From: Streptomyces sp. NRRL S-37
Lineage (GTDB): Bacteria > Actinomycetota > Actinomycetes > Streptomycetales > Streptomycetaceae
NCBI RefSeq assembly: GCF_000721605.1
Contig: NZ_JOIZ01000006.1
Location: 408,542 to 472,541 of the forward strand
Length of the DNA: 64,000 nucleotides
Reading direction: 5' to 3'
Of the stretch, positions 41,184-49,277 are shown in pieces. Below the pieces are notes generated by a model. The model was not told the DNA's origin, searched no databases, and was given only the letters and a program-made list of their open reading frames with translations. How positions within the stretch are numbered: the stretch's first letter is position 1; the number at the start of each line of letters is the position of its first letter. A program made the translations under genes and the position numbers.

Positions 41184-42146
41184 TCAGGGCGTGAGCACGA
41201 TCCGGCCGAAGACCTCACCGGCGTCCATCCTCCGGTGCGCCACGACCGCCTGGTCCAGCGGGAGAACGTCGTGCGTCACCGTGACGAGTTCGCCCCGTGC
41301 CGCGGCCGCGAACTGGTCCTCGCGCACGGTCCGCAGATCCGTCGCGGGAACCGTGGCGGCGCTGAAGGTGGCGAACGACAGCGACCGCTGGAACTGCGCC
41401 ATCAGCGTCATCCCGAAGTCCGCGGGCGGTGGCCCCCCGACCGCGCCGACGGTCACCAGGCGCCCGTTCGGGCGGAGCCGGTCGAACAGTTCCGGCAGCC
41501 CGTCGCCGCCCACGACGTCGAGGATGACGTCGTAGCCCTCCGGGGCGTCGGGGCCGCCGCGCCCGGAACGGTCCAGCACATGCGTCGCACCCAGCCGGCG
41601 CAGGCGTTCTCCGCGTTCGGCCGACGAGGTGGTCACGGCCACCGCGGAGGCGCCCGTACGGGCCGCCAACTGCACGGCGAGGACACCGATGCTGCCCGCC
41701 GCCCCGCGTACCAGGACCGCCTCGCCGGGCGTGAAACGGGCGTGCTCCAGGGCGAAGTGGGCCACCGCCCCGGAGCTTCCGAGGGTGACCGCGTCGGCCG
41801 GCTCCAGGCCCTGGGGCAGGGACAGCACCTGGTCGAGCGGCACGCACGCCTGCTCGACGTAGCCGCCTCCCATACCGGTGAAGGCCCACACCCGCCGGCC
41901 GGTCCAGGACGCGTCGACGCCCTTGCCCACGGCCGTGATCGTGCCCGCTACCTCGCTGCCCGGGACGAACCCCGGTTCGAAGCCGTAGGCGGCCAGGTCC
42001 CCCCTGCGGATCACCACATCCGCGCCGGCGACCCCCACCGCCTCGACGTCGATCAGTACCTCCCCCTCGGCCGGGGAGGGAGTCGGCAGGTCGACGACGG
42101 TCAGCCCTTCCGGGGCGCCGTACGCGCGGATCTTCACGGCCTTCAC
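41184..42146 (-). CDS. Zinc-independent quinone oxidoreductase (MDR family)
   Basis: A 320-residue medium-chain reductase: MKAVKIRAYGAPEGLTVVDLPTP, GSEVAGTITAVG, and the NADPH-binding VRGAAGSIGVLAVQLAARTGA. The zinc ligands of alcohol dehydrogenases are absent, pointing to a NADPH:quinone/enal reductase. Divergent from a TetR gene with a perfect operator palindrome between them, so it is very likely repressed by that TetR and induced by an electrophile or drug. Confidence 0.9.
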   Translation of the reverse strand: MKAVKIRAYGAPEGLTVVDLPTPSPAEGEVLIDVEAVGVAGADVVIRRGDLAAYGFEPGFVPGSEVAGTITAVGKGVDASWTGRRVWAFTGMGGGYVEQACVPLDQVLSLPQGLEPADAVTLGSSGAVAHFALEHARFTPGEAVLVRGAAGSIGVLAVQLAARTGASAVAVTTSSAERGERLRRLGATHVLDRSGRGGPDAPEGYDVILDVVGGDGLPELFDRLRPNGRLVTVGAVGGPPPADFGMTLMAQFQRSLSFATFSAATVPATDLRTVREDQFAAAARGELVTVTHDVLPLDQAVVAHRRMDAGEVFGRIVLTP

Positions 42147-42182
42147 AGTGTTCTCCTCCAGGTGGGTTCCGTTCCGGACGCT

Positions 42183-42202
42183 AACGGACGCCCCCGTCCG
42201 TT
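42183..42202. promoter_or_regulatory. TetR operator between divergent genes
   Basis: AACGGACGCCCCCGTCCGTT is a perfect palindrome with 8-bp arms and a 4-base centre. It is 17 bases from the TetR start and 36 from the reductase start, so one repressor would control both. Confidence 0.75.
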
Positions 42203-42219
42203 TCTTTTAAAGTGAGAGC

Positions 42220-42852
42220 ATGCCCCGGAAAGTGACTCACGCCCTGAGGTCCGACGCCCGCGACAACCGCGACCGGCTCCTCGACGCCGCCAGGGCGCTG
42301 TTCTCGGTGGAGGGCCTCACCGTCCCGATGCGGGAGGTCGCGAGCCGCGCCGACGTCGGACCGGCCACGCTGTACCGGCACTTCCCAACGAAGGAGGCAC
42401 TGGTCACCGCCGCCTTCGAGGACCAGTTGCGGGCATGCCGGGACATCATCGACGAGGCCTGCGCGGATCCCGACCCCTGGCGCGGGCTGTGCCAGGTCAT
42501 CGAGCGCATCTGCGTACTGCACGCACAGGACCGGGGCTTCACCGAGGCGTTTCTGTCGGCCTACCCCCGGGCCTTCACGGCGGCCGTCGGCCACGGCCAC
42601 ATGCTCAAGGCGATCGCCGACCTGGCCGGCCGCGCGAAGCGCACGGGACGGCTGCGCCCCGACTTCGTACCGGACGACCTCATCCTCATGCTCCTGGCCA
42701 ACAAGGGCCTGCAGACGGCCTCCCCCACCGCCCGCCCAGCCGCATCCCGCCGCTTCGCGGCCTACATCGTCCAGGCCATCACCCACGGCCCCCACAACAC
42801 ACCCCTACCTCCACCGGCCCGCCTCGCCACACCGGAGCCTGGCCCGGGCTGA
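42220..42852 (+). CDS. TetR-family regulator of the divergent reductase
   Basis: A 210-residue TetR protein of the class often labelled helix-turn-helix/SbtR-like: RDNRDRLLDAARALFSVEGLTVPMREVASRADVGPATLYRHFPTKEALVTAAF is the HTH. The C-terminus includes GRLRPDFVPDDLILMLLANKG, which lines a ligand pocket, and ends in a Pro-rich tail. Probably self-repressing through the adjacent palindrome. Confidence 0.9.
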   Translation: MPRKVTHALRSDARDNRDRLLDAARALFSVEGLTVPMREVASRADVGPATLYRHFPTKEALVTAAFEDQLRACRDIIDEACADPDPWRGLCQVIERICVLHAQDRGFTEAFLSAYPRAFTAAVGHGHMLKAIADLAGRAKRTGRLRPDFVPDDLILMLLANKGLQTASPTARPAASRRFAAYIVQAITHGPHNTPLPPPARLATPEPGPG

Positions 42853-42947
42853 GCACGGGGCAGGCCGGAGCTCGCGGGCGGCGACGAGCGGCGGGATGTT
42901 CGAGGGTGTCCAGGTCGTTCGTCGCACAAAGGTCTTGGGCGGGTCGG

Positions 42948-43889
42948 CTACGAGTTCGATGACACCAGCCGCGTATGGACGAGCGCTCGCAGCATCGCGG
43001 CGCCCGCCCCCACCGCTGCGAGGTGCAGGACCGCCGCGAGCGCGAGGTTCTCCGGCAGGGTCGCATCGGCCGGTTGCGCGACCGCCAGGTACAGGGTGAA
43101 CGGAAGCTTCCAGCCGCTCCAGGCGAACAACGAGCCCGAGCCGAGCCAGCCGAACACCATCGGGCCCCATCGGGGGACTCGTGCGGGCCGGCCTCGGACG
43201 GCAGCCCAGGTGGCGGCGGACGCCACGAACGCCCAGAGCCCGAAGACGCCGGACAGTACACGCCAAGCGAGGTCCCGCTCGCCGGGGTGGGCGACCCCTG
43301 CGGTGCCGCCCACCGCCCAGTACAGCCAGATGAGACCGACTGCGGCGCCGACCACCGTCATCCACGGCAGCGCCCTCGGTGAACCCTCCCCACGGTCGCC
43401 GAGCCGACCCGCGAACGCGTCCGGCCAGCGCCGCCGCAAGTACGCGGGCAGCGCGACGGCCAGACCCAGCCCCATCCCTACAAACCCGATCTGAACCAGC
43501 GCGGCCTCCCAGACCGGCATCGACGGGTCGGCGTCACCCCCGCTCTTCGGATTGCCATCCTCTGAGCTCAGCAGCGAACTGAGAACGGCGTACGGCAGCA
43601 CCGGGACGAGGAACCCCGTCCCCACCCAAGCGCAGAAGGCCAACGGCGCCCCCGGTATGCGCATCCCCCACGGCCGCACCAGCGCGAGCGCCACCGCGAT
43701 CCCGATCCCTGCCATACCGATCGTGGCGCTGTTGAGCACCACCCACTCCGCCTTGCCGAATCCGGTCCCGACCGGCAGCAGCCCCAAGAGCGAACCGACC
43801 ACCCACGACACCTTGATCAGCAGGTAGGGCGTCAGCGCCAGCGCTGCCCCGTACGCCGCGACCCGCCCGGCCCGATCCCATCGATTCAC
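42948..43889 (-). CDS. Polytopic membrane protein of unknown function
   Basis: About 313 residues with eight or so hydrophobic segments (for example AAYGAALALTPYLLIKVSWVVGSLLGLL, LNSATIGMAGIGIAVALALV, LPWMTVVGAAVGLIWLYWAVGG, LALAAVLHLAAVGAGAAML). The arrangement resembles streptomycete integral membrane proteins encoded next to RNA polymerase sigma factors, but none is adjacent. The GTG at 43889 is selected for the GGGGAG 5 bases upstream; an ATG at 43910 lacks one. Confidence 0.75.
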   Translation of the reverse strand: MNRWDRAGRVAAYGAALALTPYLLIKVSWVVGSLLGLLPVGTGFGKAEWVVLNSATIGMAGIGIAVALALVRPWGMRIPGAPLAFCAWVGTGFLVPVLPYAVLSSLLSSEDGNPKSGGDADPSMPVWEAALVQIGFVGMGLGLAVALPAYLRRRWPDAFAGRLGDRGEGSPRALPWMTVVGAAVGLIWLYWAVGGTAGVAHPGERDLAWRVLSGVFGLWAFVASAATWAAVRGRPARVPRWGPMVFGWLGSGSLFAWSGWKLPFTLYLAVAQPADATLPENLALAAVLHLAAVGAGAAMLRALVHTRLVSSNS

Positions 43890-43977
43890 TTGAACTCCCC
43901 ATTCAAGCAACGGAGCTCAAGTCTCATTCACCACTGTCCCCACGGGCGTCAACCGCCGGGCGCATCCATGTCATCAC

Positions 43978-44097
43978 TCAGGAGGAGTGAGAATCAGCCG
44001 ACGGGAGCACACAAAACTGCTGGGGCGCGACGAGCCGCCGATTCAAGCCCTCGGCCAGCCAGATGCAGCGCTCGATCGCACCCTTGAAATTGATCAT
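43978..44097 (-). CDS. Possible 39-aa protein downstream of the DUF397-like gene
   Basis: Reads MINFKGAIERCIWLAEGLNR and then RLVAPQQFCVLPSADSHSS. The ATG directly follows the TAG of the gene above, suggesting reinitiation, but there is no ribosome site and no family known to me. Could equally be untranslated. Confidence 0.3.
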   Translation of the reverse strand: MINFKGAIERCIWLAEGLNRRLVAPQQFCVLPSADSHSS

Positions 44098-44289
44098 CTA
44101 GAGAAGGTGGTCGGCCTTGCCGGACTTGATGTCGCGGATGAGGGTCTGAAGGGCTTCGCGGGTGTCGGTGAGGTAGTGGTCCTCCTGGCCGGCGACGGCG
44201 ATGTAGGCGTTGCCTTGGAGGTCGGTGCCTATGCGGAAGCAGTTGTTGCCCTCGGCGCAGAAGGGGGCTTCCCAGGTGATGTCGGGCAT
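44098..44289 (-). CDS. DUF397-like small protein
   Basis: A 63-residue protein: ITWEAPFCAEGNNCFRIGTDLQGNAYIAVAGQEDHYLTDTREALQTLIRDIKSGKADHL. The W..P.C....NC...G.D..GN layout and a C-terminal helix resemble the DUF397 family, partners of XRE regulators in WhiJ/AbaA-type modules. It starts 5 bases after the stop of an XRE regulator, as such pairs do. It probably antagonises or modulates that regulator. Confidence 0.75.
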   Translation of the reverse strand: MPDITWEAPFCAEGNNCFRIGTDLQGNAYIAVAGQEDHYLTDTREALQTLIRDIKSGKADHLL

Positions 44290-44294
44290 GGCGG

Positions 44295-45074
44295 CTAGGC
44301 TCGAGGGCCTGTCTGCACCCCCTTTGACCACAACTCTTCGGCATGTTCGGCGAACCGGGCGAACATGCCGGCACCGCCGAGCTTCCGCAGGTGCAGCAGG
44401 GGGGAGTCGTGTCCGACCAGTCGGGCCAGATGGGGCGTGACAAGCGCCTCGTCGTCGAAGCGGAAGACCGACAGTGAGACGTGACTGGCCGCGTCGCTCG
44501 CCGTGGAGAAACGCGCTTCCAGGCCCTCGTGCGCACCGAGTTTGTCCAGGTGTTCGAGCGTGATTCGGATACGCGTGGAGACAGTGAGAGCCACGTCTTC
44601 GATCTGCTCGCGGTTGCGCGTCGTCTCGCCGTCGGGGTCGCCCAGCAGGAAACGCACACGGCACCCGCTGTCGAGCTTCCGGCGCAGGGTCGACACGAAC
44701 GCGGGCTGGTCGATCCAGAGGAAATAGTTGGTGTACCCCGCGAAGAGGATGTCCGTCGTGGACTTCTCGACGAGTTCGGCCCAGACCGTCGAGGGGCAGG
44801 AGGAACGGTAGGGGTAGGAGTGGATGATTTCGCGGTCCCCGCCGGACTTGATCCGGTCCTTCACCGCTTTCGGCCACAGCATCTCTTCGTCAACTCCCAA
44901 CGCCTCGCAGGCGTCTTCCCGATTCCTGGCATGCGGGATCAGTTCGGCGTCCGCCACCCACCGTTCCACGGTCTTACCGGAAACGCCTACCCGTACCGCT
45001 AATTGTCTGGGCGACAGATTGGCCGACTGCATAGCCGATCTCAGTGCGCTGTTCAAGACTCCCCCCGAAGACAT
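44295..45074 (-). CDS. XRE-family regulator with C-terminal DUF5919-like domain
   Basis: A 259-residue protein: N-terminal HTH (NLSPRQLAVRVGVSGKTVERWVADAELIPHARNREDACEALGVDEEMLWP) and a C-terminal domain (STTDILFAGYTNYFLWIDQPAFVSTLRRKLDSGCRVRFLLGDPDGETTR) resembling the phospholipase D/HKD-like fold of DUF5919. WhiJ-type XRE proteins instead carry DUF5753, so this is a different pairing with a DUF397-like partner. Divergent from the three-gene block at 45236. Confidence 0.82.
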   Translation of the reverse strand: MSSGGVLNSALRSAMQSANLSPRQLAVRVGVSGKTVERWVADAELIPHARNREDACEALGVDEEMLWPKAVKDRIKSGGDREIIHSYPYRSSCPSTVWAELVEKSTTDILFAGYTNYFLWIDQPAFVSTLRRKLDSGCRVRFLLGDPDGETTRNREQIEDVALTVSTRIRITLEHLDKLGAHEGLEARFSTASDAASHVSLSVFRFDDEALVTPHLARLVGHDSPLLHLRKLGGAGMFARFAEHAEELWSKGVQTGPRA

Positions 45075-45235
45075 TTGGGCGTTTTCCTACGTTACTGCTG
45101 AAACGCCTCAGGTGTCACCAGAACTGCACCGAAAGCTCCTTGAGGGCACGTCAGCATGACCAGACGCAAGGACCCCGGCGACCGCGCGAACGGCCCCGGG
45201 GCATGGCCAACGCTTACGAGGAGCGTCGACGACCC

Positions 45236-45598
45236 ATGCTTATCACGCAGTTGCTCGACTGGCTGAGAGCGATCCTGTTCGGACCGCGTACTTCCGGCAG
45301 GCACAGCCGACGCGCAGTGGCCTCCGTGGCGCCCCGAAGGGCGCAATTCCCTCTCTCCCCATGTGTGTTGGGTGCTCGGCTGGTCACCGTGCATCGGCTC
45401 CACATGAAAGGGCGCCCGACGCCACCGCAGACGCGGGCGCAGTCGCTTCGTGACGGGGAGGCGGAGGAAGCCTGGACGTCGGCGGGCGTACTTGTCCGGT
45501 CCTACGTGGCACATCTGGGCGTTTCAGCCAGGACCGGCCGCACGGACGCTCAGGCATGGGCGGGACCCTGGGTGAATTCCTGGGGTGATGCCCGGTGA
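45236..45598 (+). CDS. Hypothetical protein, first of three overlapping genes
   Basis: About 120 residues starting MLITQLLDWLRAILFGPRTSGRHSRRAVAS, with an amphipathic N-terminal helix and an Arg-rich middle. GAGGAG lies 12 bases before ATG 45236, rather far; ATG 45203 is an alternative that adds MANAYEERRRP. Its stop overlaps the next start (GTGA). No domain recognised. Confidence 0.6.
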   Translation: MLITQLLDWLRAILFGPRTSGRHSRRAVASVAPRRAQFPLSPCVLGARLVTVHRLHMKGRPTPPQTRAQSLRDGEAEEAWTSAGVLVRSYVAHLGVSARTGRTDAQAWAGPWVNSWGDAR

Positions 45599-45804
45599 CG
45601 ATGACGATCGAGGTCTATCGGATCAACCCGCGAACAGGCGTCCGTACTCAGGTCCGGCCGTTGCGGACCGTCAAACCTGCCGATGTACCGGAACTCTTCG
45701 ACAGGTTCCCGCCTTGCGCCTGCCCGCGTTGCCGGGCGAGGACGGATGCGAGGCTGCGCGCCCGGGTGGCGGAAGTGAACAGGCGGAGTCGGGGGGAACT
45801 GTGA
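45595..45804 (+). CDS. Hypothetical 69-aa protein with CxCxxC motif
   Basis: Reads MTMTIEVYRINPRTGVRTQV, then RPLRTVKPADVPELFDRFPPCACPRCRART. The CACPRC cluster may bind zinc. Similar small proteins occur widely in streptomycetes next to HTH regulators. Starts at GTG 45595 overlapping the preceding stop, and overlaps the next gene by 4 bases. Confidence 0.72.
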   Translation: MTMTIEVYRINPRTGVRTQVRPLRTVKPADVPELFDRFPPCACPRCRARTDARLRARVAEVNRRSRGEL

Positions 45805-46073
45805 CGCGCTCGATCATCAAAGCGGTTGAATGGGCGTTGGGTCCGGAAACCGGTGAGGGTGCCCCGCAGTCCATCTATTCCGCCCTGTGCATGGAGTGCG
45901 GGGCAGAGGCGCCGGCGTCGGACGATTCCCCTGAGCCTGTGGAGGTCTGGGCGCTGAAACACACGGGCCTGAATCCGGCCCATCGGCAGTACAAGGCCAT
46001 GGTCGAGACCTATTGGCGGGTGACCCCGGAGGAGGGCAACCCCTACCGGGAGCTTGACGCCCAAGGTTCCTGA
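45801..46073 (+). CDS. DUF7848-like small protein
   Basis: A 90-residue protein: RSIIKAVEWALGPETGEGAPQSIYSALCMECGAEAPASDDSPEPVEVWALKHTGLNPAHRQYKAMVETYWRV. The CxxCG pair, the W..KHTG..P.HRQY stretch and the length fit DUF7848-type proteins common in streptomycete accessory regions. Starts at GTG 45801 inside the preceding stop. Function unknown. Confidence 0.78.
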   Translation: MTRSIIKAVEWALGPETGEGAPQSIYSALCMECGAEAPASDDSPEPVEVWALKHTGLNPAHRQYKAMVETYWRVTPEEGNPYRELDAQGS

Positions 46074-46148
46074 GCTCGCCCCTGTGCCAAACCGGATGGC
46101 TGCCGTTTCCCGGGTGCTGTGAGGCACAAGGGCAGCAACGTGTGACCC

Positions 46149-46216
46149 CCGTCCCGCTTCCCCCGGCGGGACGGGTAACGCCCCCGGCTGCGGGAACCTT
46201 TTCCGCGGTCGGGGGC
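46149..46216. terminator. Two hairpins between convergent units
   Basis: CCGTCCCG/CGGGACGG (46149-46174) and an imperfect GCCCCCG...CGGGGGC hairpin with AACC/TTTT loop (46180-46216) separate the small-gene operon from the NLR gene. Confidence 0.65.
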
Positions 46217-46300
46217 CGCTTCCCTGTATGCGGTGTGTGACGCGCTCTTCAGTGTGGCTGAGTACATCCGGAGGCATGCAGGGACGGGGCGGAGTGGGAG

Positions 46301-48214
46301 CTATTCCGATTGTTCGGCGGCCCAGGCGCGGGCTTGGGTGGCTTCGGTGGGGGCGTTGGCGCGGGTGTAGGCGTCGGCGGCCTGGAGGTAGGCGGCGCGG
46401 GCATCGACGGGGCGGTGGATGGTCTTGTAAGCGTGGGCCAGGTTGCGAAGGGTCTGCCCCTCGCCGTACCAGTCCTCGAACTCCCTGAAAATCTCCAGAC
46501 CCTTGCCGTAAGCCTCGATCGTCTCCTCTACCCGGCCCGCAGCTCGCAGAGCGTTACCGAGGTTGTGCCAGGCCCGACCCTCGCCGTGGCGGTCTCCGGC
46601 GGCTTGCAACCGGTTGCGGGCCCAGGCGTGGGCGTCGATCGCCTCCCTGGTCCGGCCCGCCTCCTGCAGGGCGTTGCCGAGGTTGTTCCACGCCATACCC
46701 TCGCGGTGGCGGTCTCCGACAGCCTGGTACAGGTCCCGGGCCCAGGCGTGGGCGTCGATCGCCTCCTCCGCCCGGCCCGCAGCTCGCAGGGCGTTGCCGA
46801 GGTTGCCCCACGCTATAGCCTCGTCGTGGAGTTCTCCGGCGGCTTGGTACTGGTAGCGGGCCTGACTGTGGGCGTCGATCGCCTCCTCCGCCCGACCCGC
46901 CACCAGCAAGGCGTTGCCGAGGCTGTTCCACGCGTTGGCCTCGCTCAGTTGATCCCCGGAAAGCAATGCTGCATCGAGTGCAGCTTTCGCAACGGCGATC
47001 AGGTCATCGAAGTACCGCCGCCAGTCCAGGTACTCCCCCAGGCACTCGGCCAGCCGCATTGCCGTGCCCGCGAACCGCTCCTCCCGCCCCCACCCCACTG
47101 CCGCGACCAGAATCGCCCGCTCCGCGTCCAGCCACGCCAATGCTTCCCTCCGGTCCCCGAACCGGTCCGGCACCGGCTTTCCCGGCAGCCACCGCAACCG
47201 GTCATCGGCCGCAGCCGCCCACCGCACGTAGAACTCCAGCACCCGCTCCCGCGCAGCCTCCCCCTCCTCCCACAACCCAGCATCTGCCGCCACCACACCC
47301 GCCCCGAACACCCGCACCAAGTCATGCAACCGCCACCGCATGGCGGAAGCCGTCCCGTTGCCGCCACCCACTGGCTTGACGATCCCCCTGGCAGCCAGAT
47401 CCTCCAGCAGTGACAACACGGAACTGATGTCGAGGTCGGTAAGAGCGGCGATCGCCTGCGTGCCGACCTCCGCGCCTGGAGCGAGGCAGAGCAGGCGCAG
47501 CAGCCGGGCCCGGTCGGGCGGCAGCCGGCGATAGGAGGTCTCCAGGACAGGGCGCAGGACAAGTGAGCGTCCATACAGGTCGGTTCCGGGACTGCCGTGG
47601 TCGAGGACGGTGGTCGCGTCCCCGGTCTCCCGGATCTCGGCCACCAGAGAAGCGATGTCCCTATGGCGACGCCGACGCAACATCCCCGCTGCGATTTGGA
47701 GGGCCAGGGGTAAATGACCGCAGAGGTCGGCCAGTTCGCGCAGCGCTTCGGGTTCACGCGCCGGGCGGTCGTCCCGTTCGTCGGTGTCGTGTAAGGCACG
47801 GGTCAGAAGGGCGACGGAGTCGTCCGGGGCGAGTGTTTCCAGGTCGATCAGGCGTACTGGAAGGGCGTCGGGGCGGTCCCGGGAGGTGATGAGCACCCGG
47901 TGGTGGTCCGTGCCGGGCAGGAGAGGCAGGTACTGGGCGGGGTCCGAGGAGTTGTCCAGGATCAGCAGCATCCGGTCCCGTCGTTCGGCGAGGAGCGCGC
48001 GGTACGCGTCGTACTGGCGGTCCGCCGTCGGCGGCAGGTCCCCGTCCCGTACGCCGAGCGCGTCGAGCAGCGCCAGGACCGCCTGATCGGCCGTGACCGG
48101 GTCGTCGTCGTACCCGCGCAGGTCCACGAAGAGGGTTCCTCCTGGGAACCAGCCCTGCGCACGGGCCCGGTGCGCCGCCTCCACCGCCAGTGCGGTCTTG
48201 CCGATGCCTCCCAT
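46301..48214 (-). CDS. NLR-like NB-ARC/TPR protein, 5' part out of frame with nucleosidase gene
   Basis: 637 residues from the first possible ATG, but this lies inside the Walker A motif (GMGGIGKT), so the N-terminus is missing. In the same frame, codons up to about 48386 still encode PPRPPGFTGRSEDLDRLL and LPLLIFAVTG, matching the paralogue at 49883, yet contain no ATG, GTG or TTG. Visible: Walker B RMLLILDNS, sensor LITSRDR, GHLPLAL, winged-helix region, a linker from residue 294, then five TPRs to the end. I judge it the 3' part of a gene once fused to the nucleosidase, split by one frame shift. Confidence 0.8.
   Translation of the reverse strand: MGGIGKTALAVEAAHRARAQGWFPGGTLFVDLRGYDDDPVTADQAVLALLDALGVRDGDLPPTADRQYDAYRALLAERRDRMLLILDNSSDPAQYLPLLPGTDHHRVLITSRDRPDALPVRLIDLETLAPDDSVALLTRALHDTDERDDRPAREPEALRELADLCGHLPLALQIAAGMLRRRRHRDIASLVAEIRETGDATTVLDHGSPGTDLYGRSLVLRPVLETSYRRLPPDRARLLRLLCLAPGAEVGTQAIAALTDLDISSVLSLLEDLAARGIVKPVGGGNGTASAMRWRLHDLVRVFGAGVVAADAGLWEEGEAARERVLEFYVRWAAAADDRLRWLPGKPVPDRFGDRREALAWLDAERAILVAAVGWGREERFAGTAMRLAECLGEYLDWRRYFDDLIAVAKAALDAALLSGDQLSEANAWNSLGNALLVAGRAEEAIDAHSQARYQYQAAGELHDEAIAWGNLGNALRAAGRAEEAIDAHAWARDLYQAVGDRHREGMAWNNLGNALQEAGRTREAIDAHAWARNRLQAAGDRHGEGRAWHNLGNALRAAGRVEETIEAYGKGLEIFREFEDWYGEGQTLRNLAHAYKTIHRPVDARAAYLQAADAYTRANAPTEATQARAWAAEQSE
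46325..47335 (-). repeat. Arm A of ~1 kb inverted repeat (NLR C-terminal halves)
   Basis: Minus-strand DNA coding for WRLHDLVRVFG onward is very similar to plus-strand 51222-52225, with long identical runs. Both arms use G-ending codons (GTG, TTG, CGG) more than the genes' own 5' halves. The separation is about 3.9 kb. Confidence 0.75.
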
Positions 48215-48386
48215 GCCCGTGACGGCGAAGATGAGGAGCGGCAGTGCGGCCGTGTCGTTCTTGTCGGGGGAGAGGTGCGGGAGCAGGCGGTCCAGGTCCT
48301 CCGATCGGCCGGTGAAGCCCGGCGGGCGGGGTGGGAGGGTGGCGCTCGCTCGTGGGACCGGGCCGTGGACGGTGCCCCTGTTGTCC

Positions 48387-49250
48387 CTACCGTCGCCCGT
48401 CGCTCTTGCCGGTGACCGGGCCGTAGAAGGTGCCGCCCCGGAAGTCGATGTGGTCTCCGCCGTACGTCGCTCCGCCGTCCCCGTGCCGATGGGGGCTCTC
48501 CTCGGAGTCGGAGGAACCCTCGCGGGGCCGGTGCTTGTGCAGCACCGCCACCGTCACCGCAGCGGCCTGCTCGGCGGCGCGCTTCTGTGAACCTGCGGCG
48601 TCGGCCTTGTGCTTCTTGGCGTCGGCCCGGTCGCTGATGCCCCGGATCACCAGGGCGTTCAACTGGCCGTTCAGATGGGCCGCCAGAAGTGTTCCGGAGC
48701 CCTCCATCTCGATCGCGCCCGCGTCGTTGTAGTTCCTGCGGATGAACCGGGCGATCTCGGACTTGGCGTCCGCCAGGACGACGTCGCCCGTGGCGATCGG
48801 CAGGAAGTGCGTTCGTACGTCGGGCATGTCCCGTACGGCGGAGCGGGCCGCCTGTTCCAGCGCGAGCGAGCCCGGCAGGGCTTTCGGCCGGACCAGGAAA
48901 CCCTCCGGCGTCTGCTTGCCGCCGTGGATCTCGTACACCTGCGTGCCCACGACGACGTCACCGGTCTCGACGTCGTCCTTCAGGCTGCCGGCGACACCGA
49001 CGAAGAACACGGCCTCGGGGCGCAGCCAGTTGATGAGCTGCGTGGTGAGAGCGGCGGCCCGCTCGGCGCCCATGCCCAGTTCGGCGAGAGCAACGTTCCA
49101 GGAAGTGCCGGGGAGTTGTCCCCTTTCGACTCGGGTCCCGTCACGATGTACGAGCTCTCGCCGCTCCTCGACATGCGCGCGAACAGCGGCATATTCGAGG
49201 GGGAGTGCGGTCAGGACCAGAACAGTGGGCCGGGTCTCCTGCATAGTCAT
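48387..49250 (-). CDS. PNP/MTA-SAH-type nucleosidase with C-terminal signalling motif
   Basis: A 287-residue protein of the PNP_UDP_1 fold: LVLTALPLEYAAVRAHV, GVAGSLKDDVETGDVVVGTQVY (87-106), ribose-binding AIEMEG (179-184) and the RGISDRAD segment with catalytic Asp207. A low-complexity linker leads to GGDHIDFRGGTFYGPVTG (264-281), a motif also found at the N-terminus of the NLR at 49883. The stop TAG lies where the NLR frame begins. As a domain in bacterial defence proteins this fold degrades ATP or other nucleotides; that activity is inferred here. Confidence 0.85.
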   Translation of the reverse strand: MTMQETRPTVLVLTALPLEYAAVRAHVEERRELVHRDGTRVERGQLPGTSWNVALAELGMGAERAAALTTQLINWLRPEAVFFVGVAGSLKDDVETGDVVVGTQVYEIHGGKQTPEGFLVRPKALPGSLALEQAARSAVRDMPDVRTHFLPIATGDVVLADAKSEIARFIRRNYNDAGAIEMEGSGTLLAAHLNGQLNALVIRGISDRADAKKHKADAAGSQKRAAEQAAAVTVAVLHKHRPREGSSDSEESPHRHGDGGATYGGDHIDFRGGTFYGPVTGKSDGRR

Positions 49251-49277
49251 AAGTTACAACTGGGGGAAGGGGATCGA

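Noticed and set aside
45158..45271. 37-codon frame starting ATG 45158
   Set aside because: Includes a rare TTA codon, lies in another frame of the better-supported gene at 45236, and has no family features.
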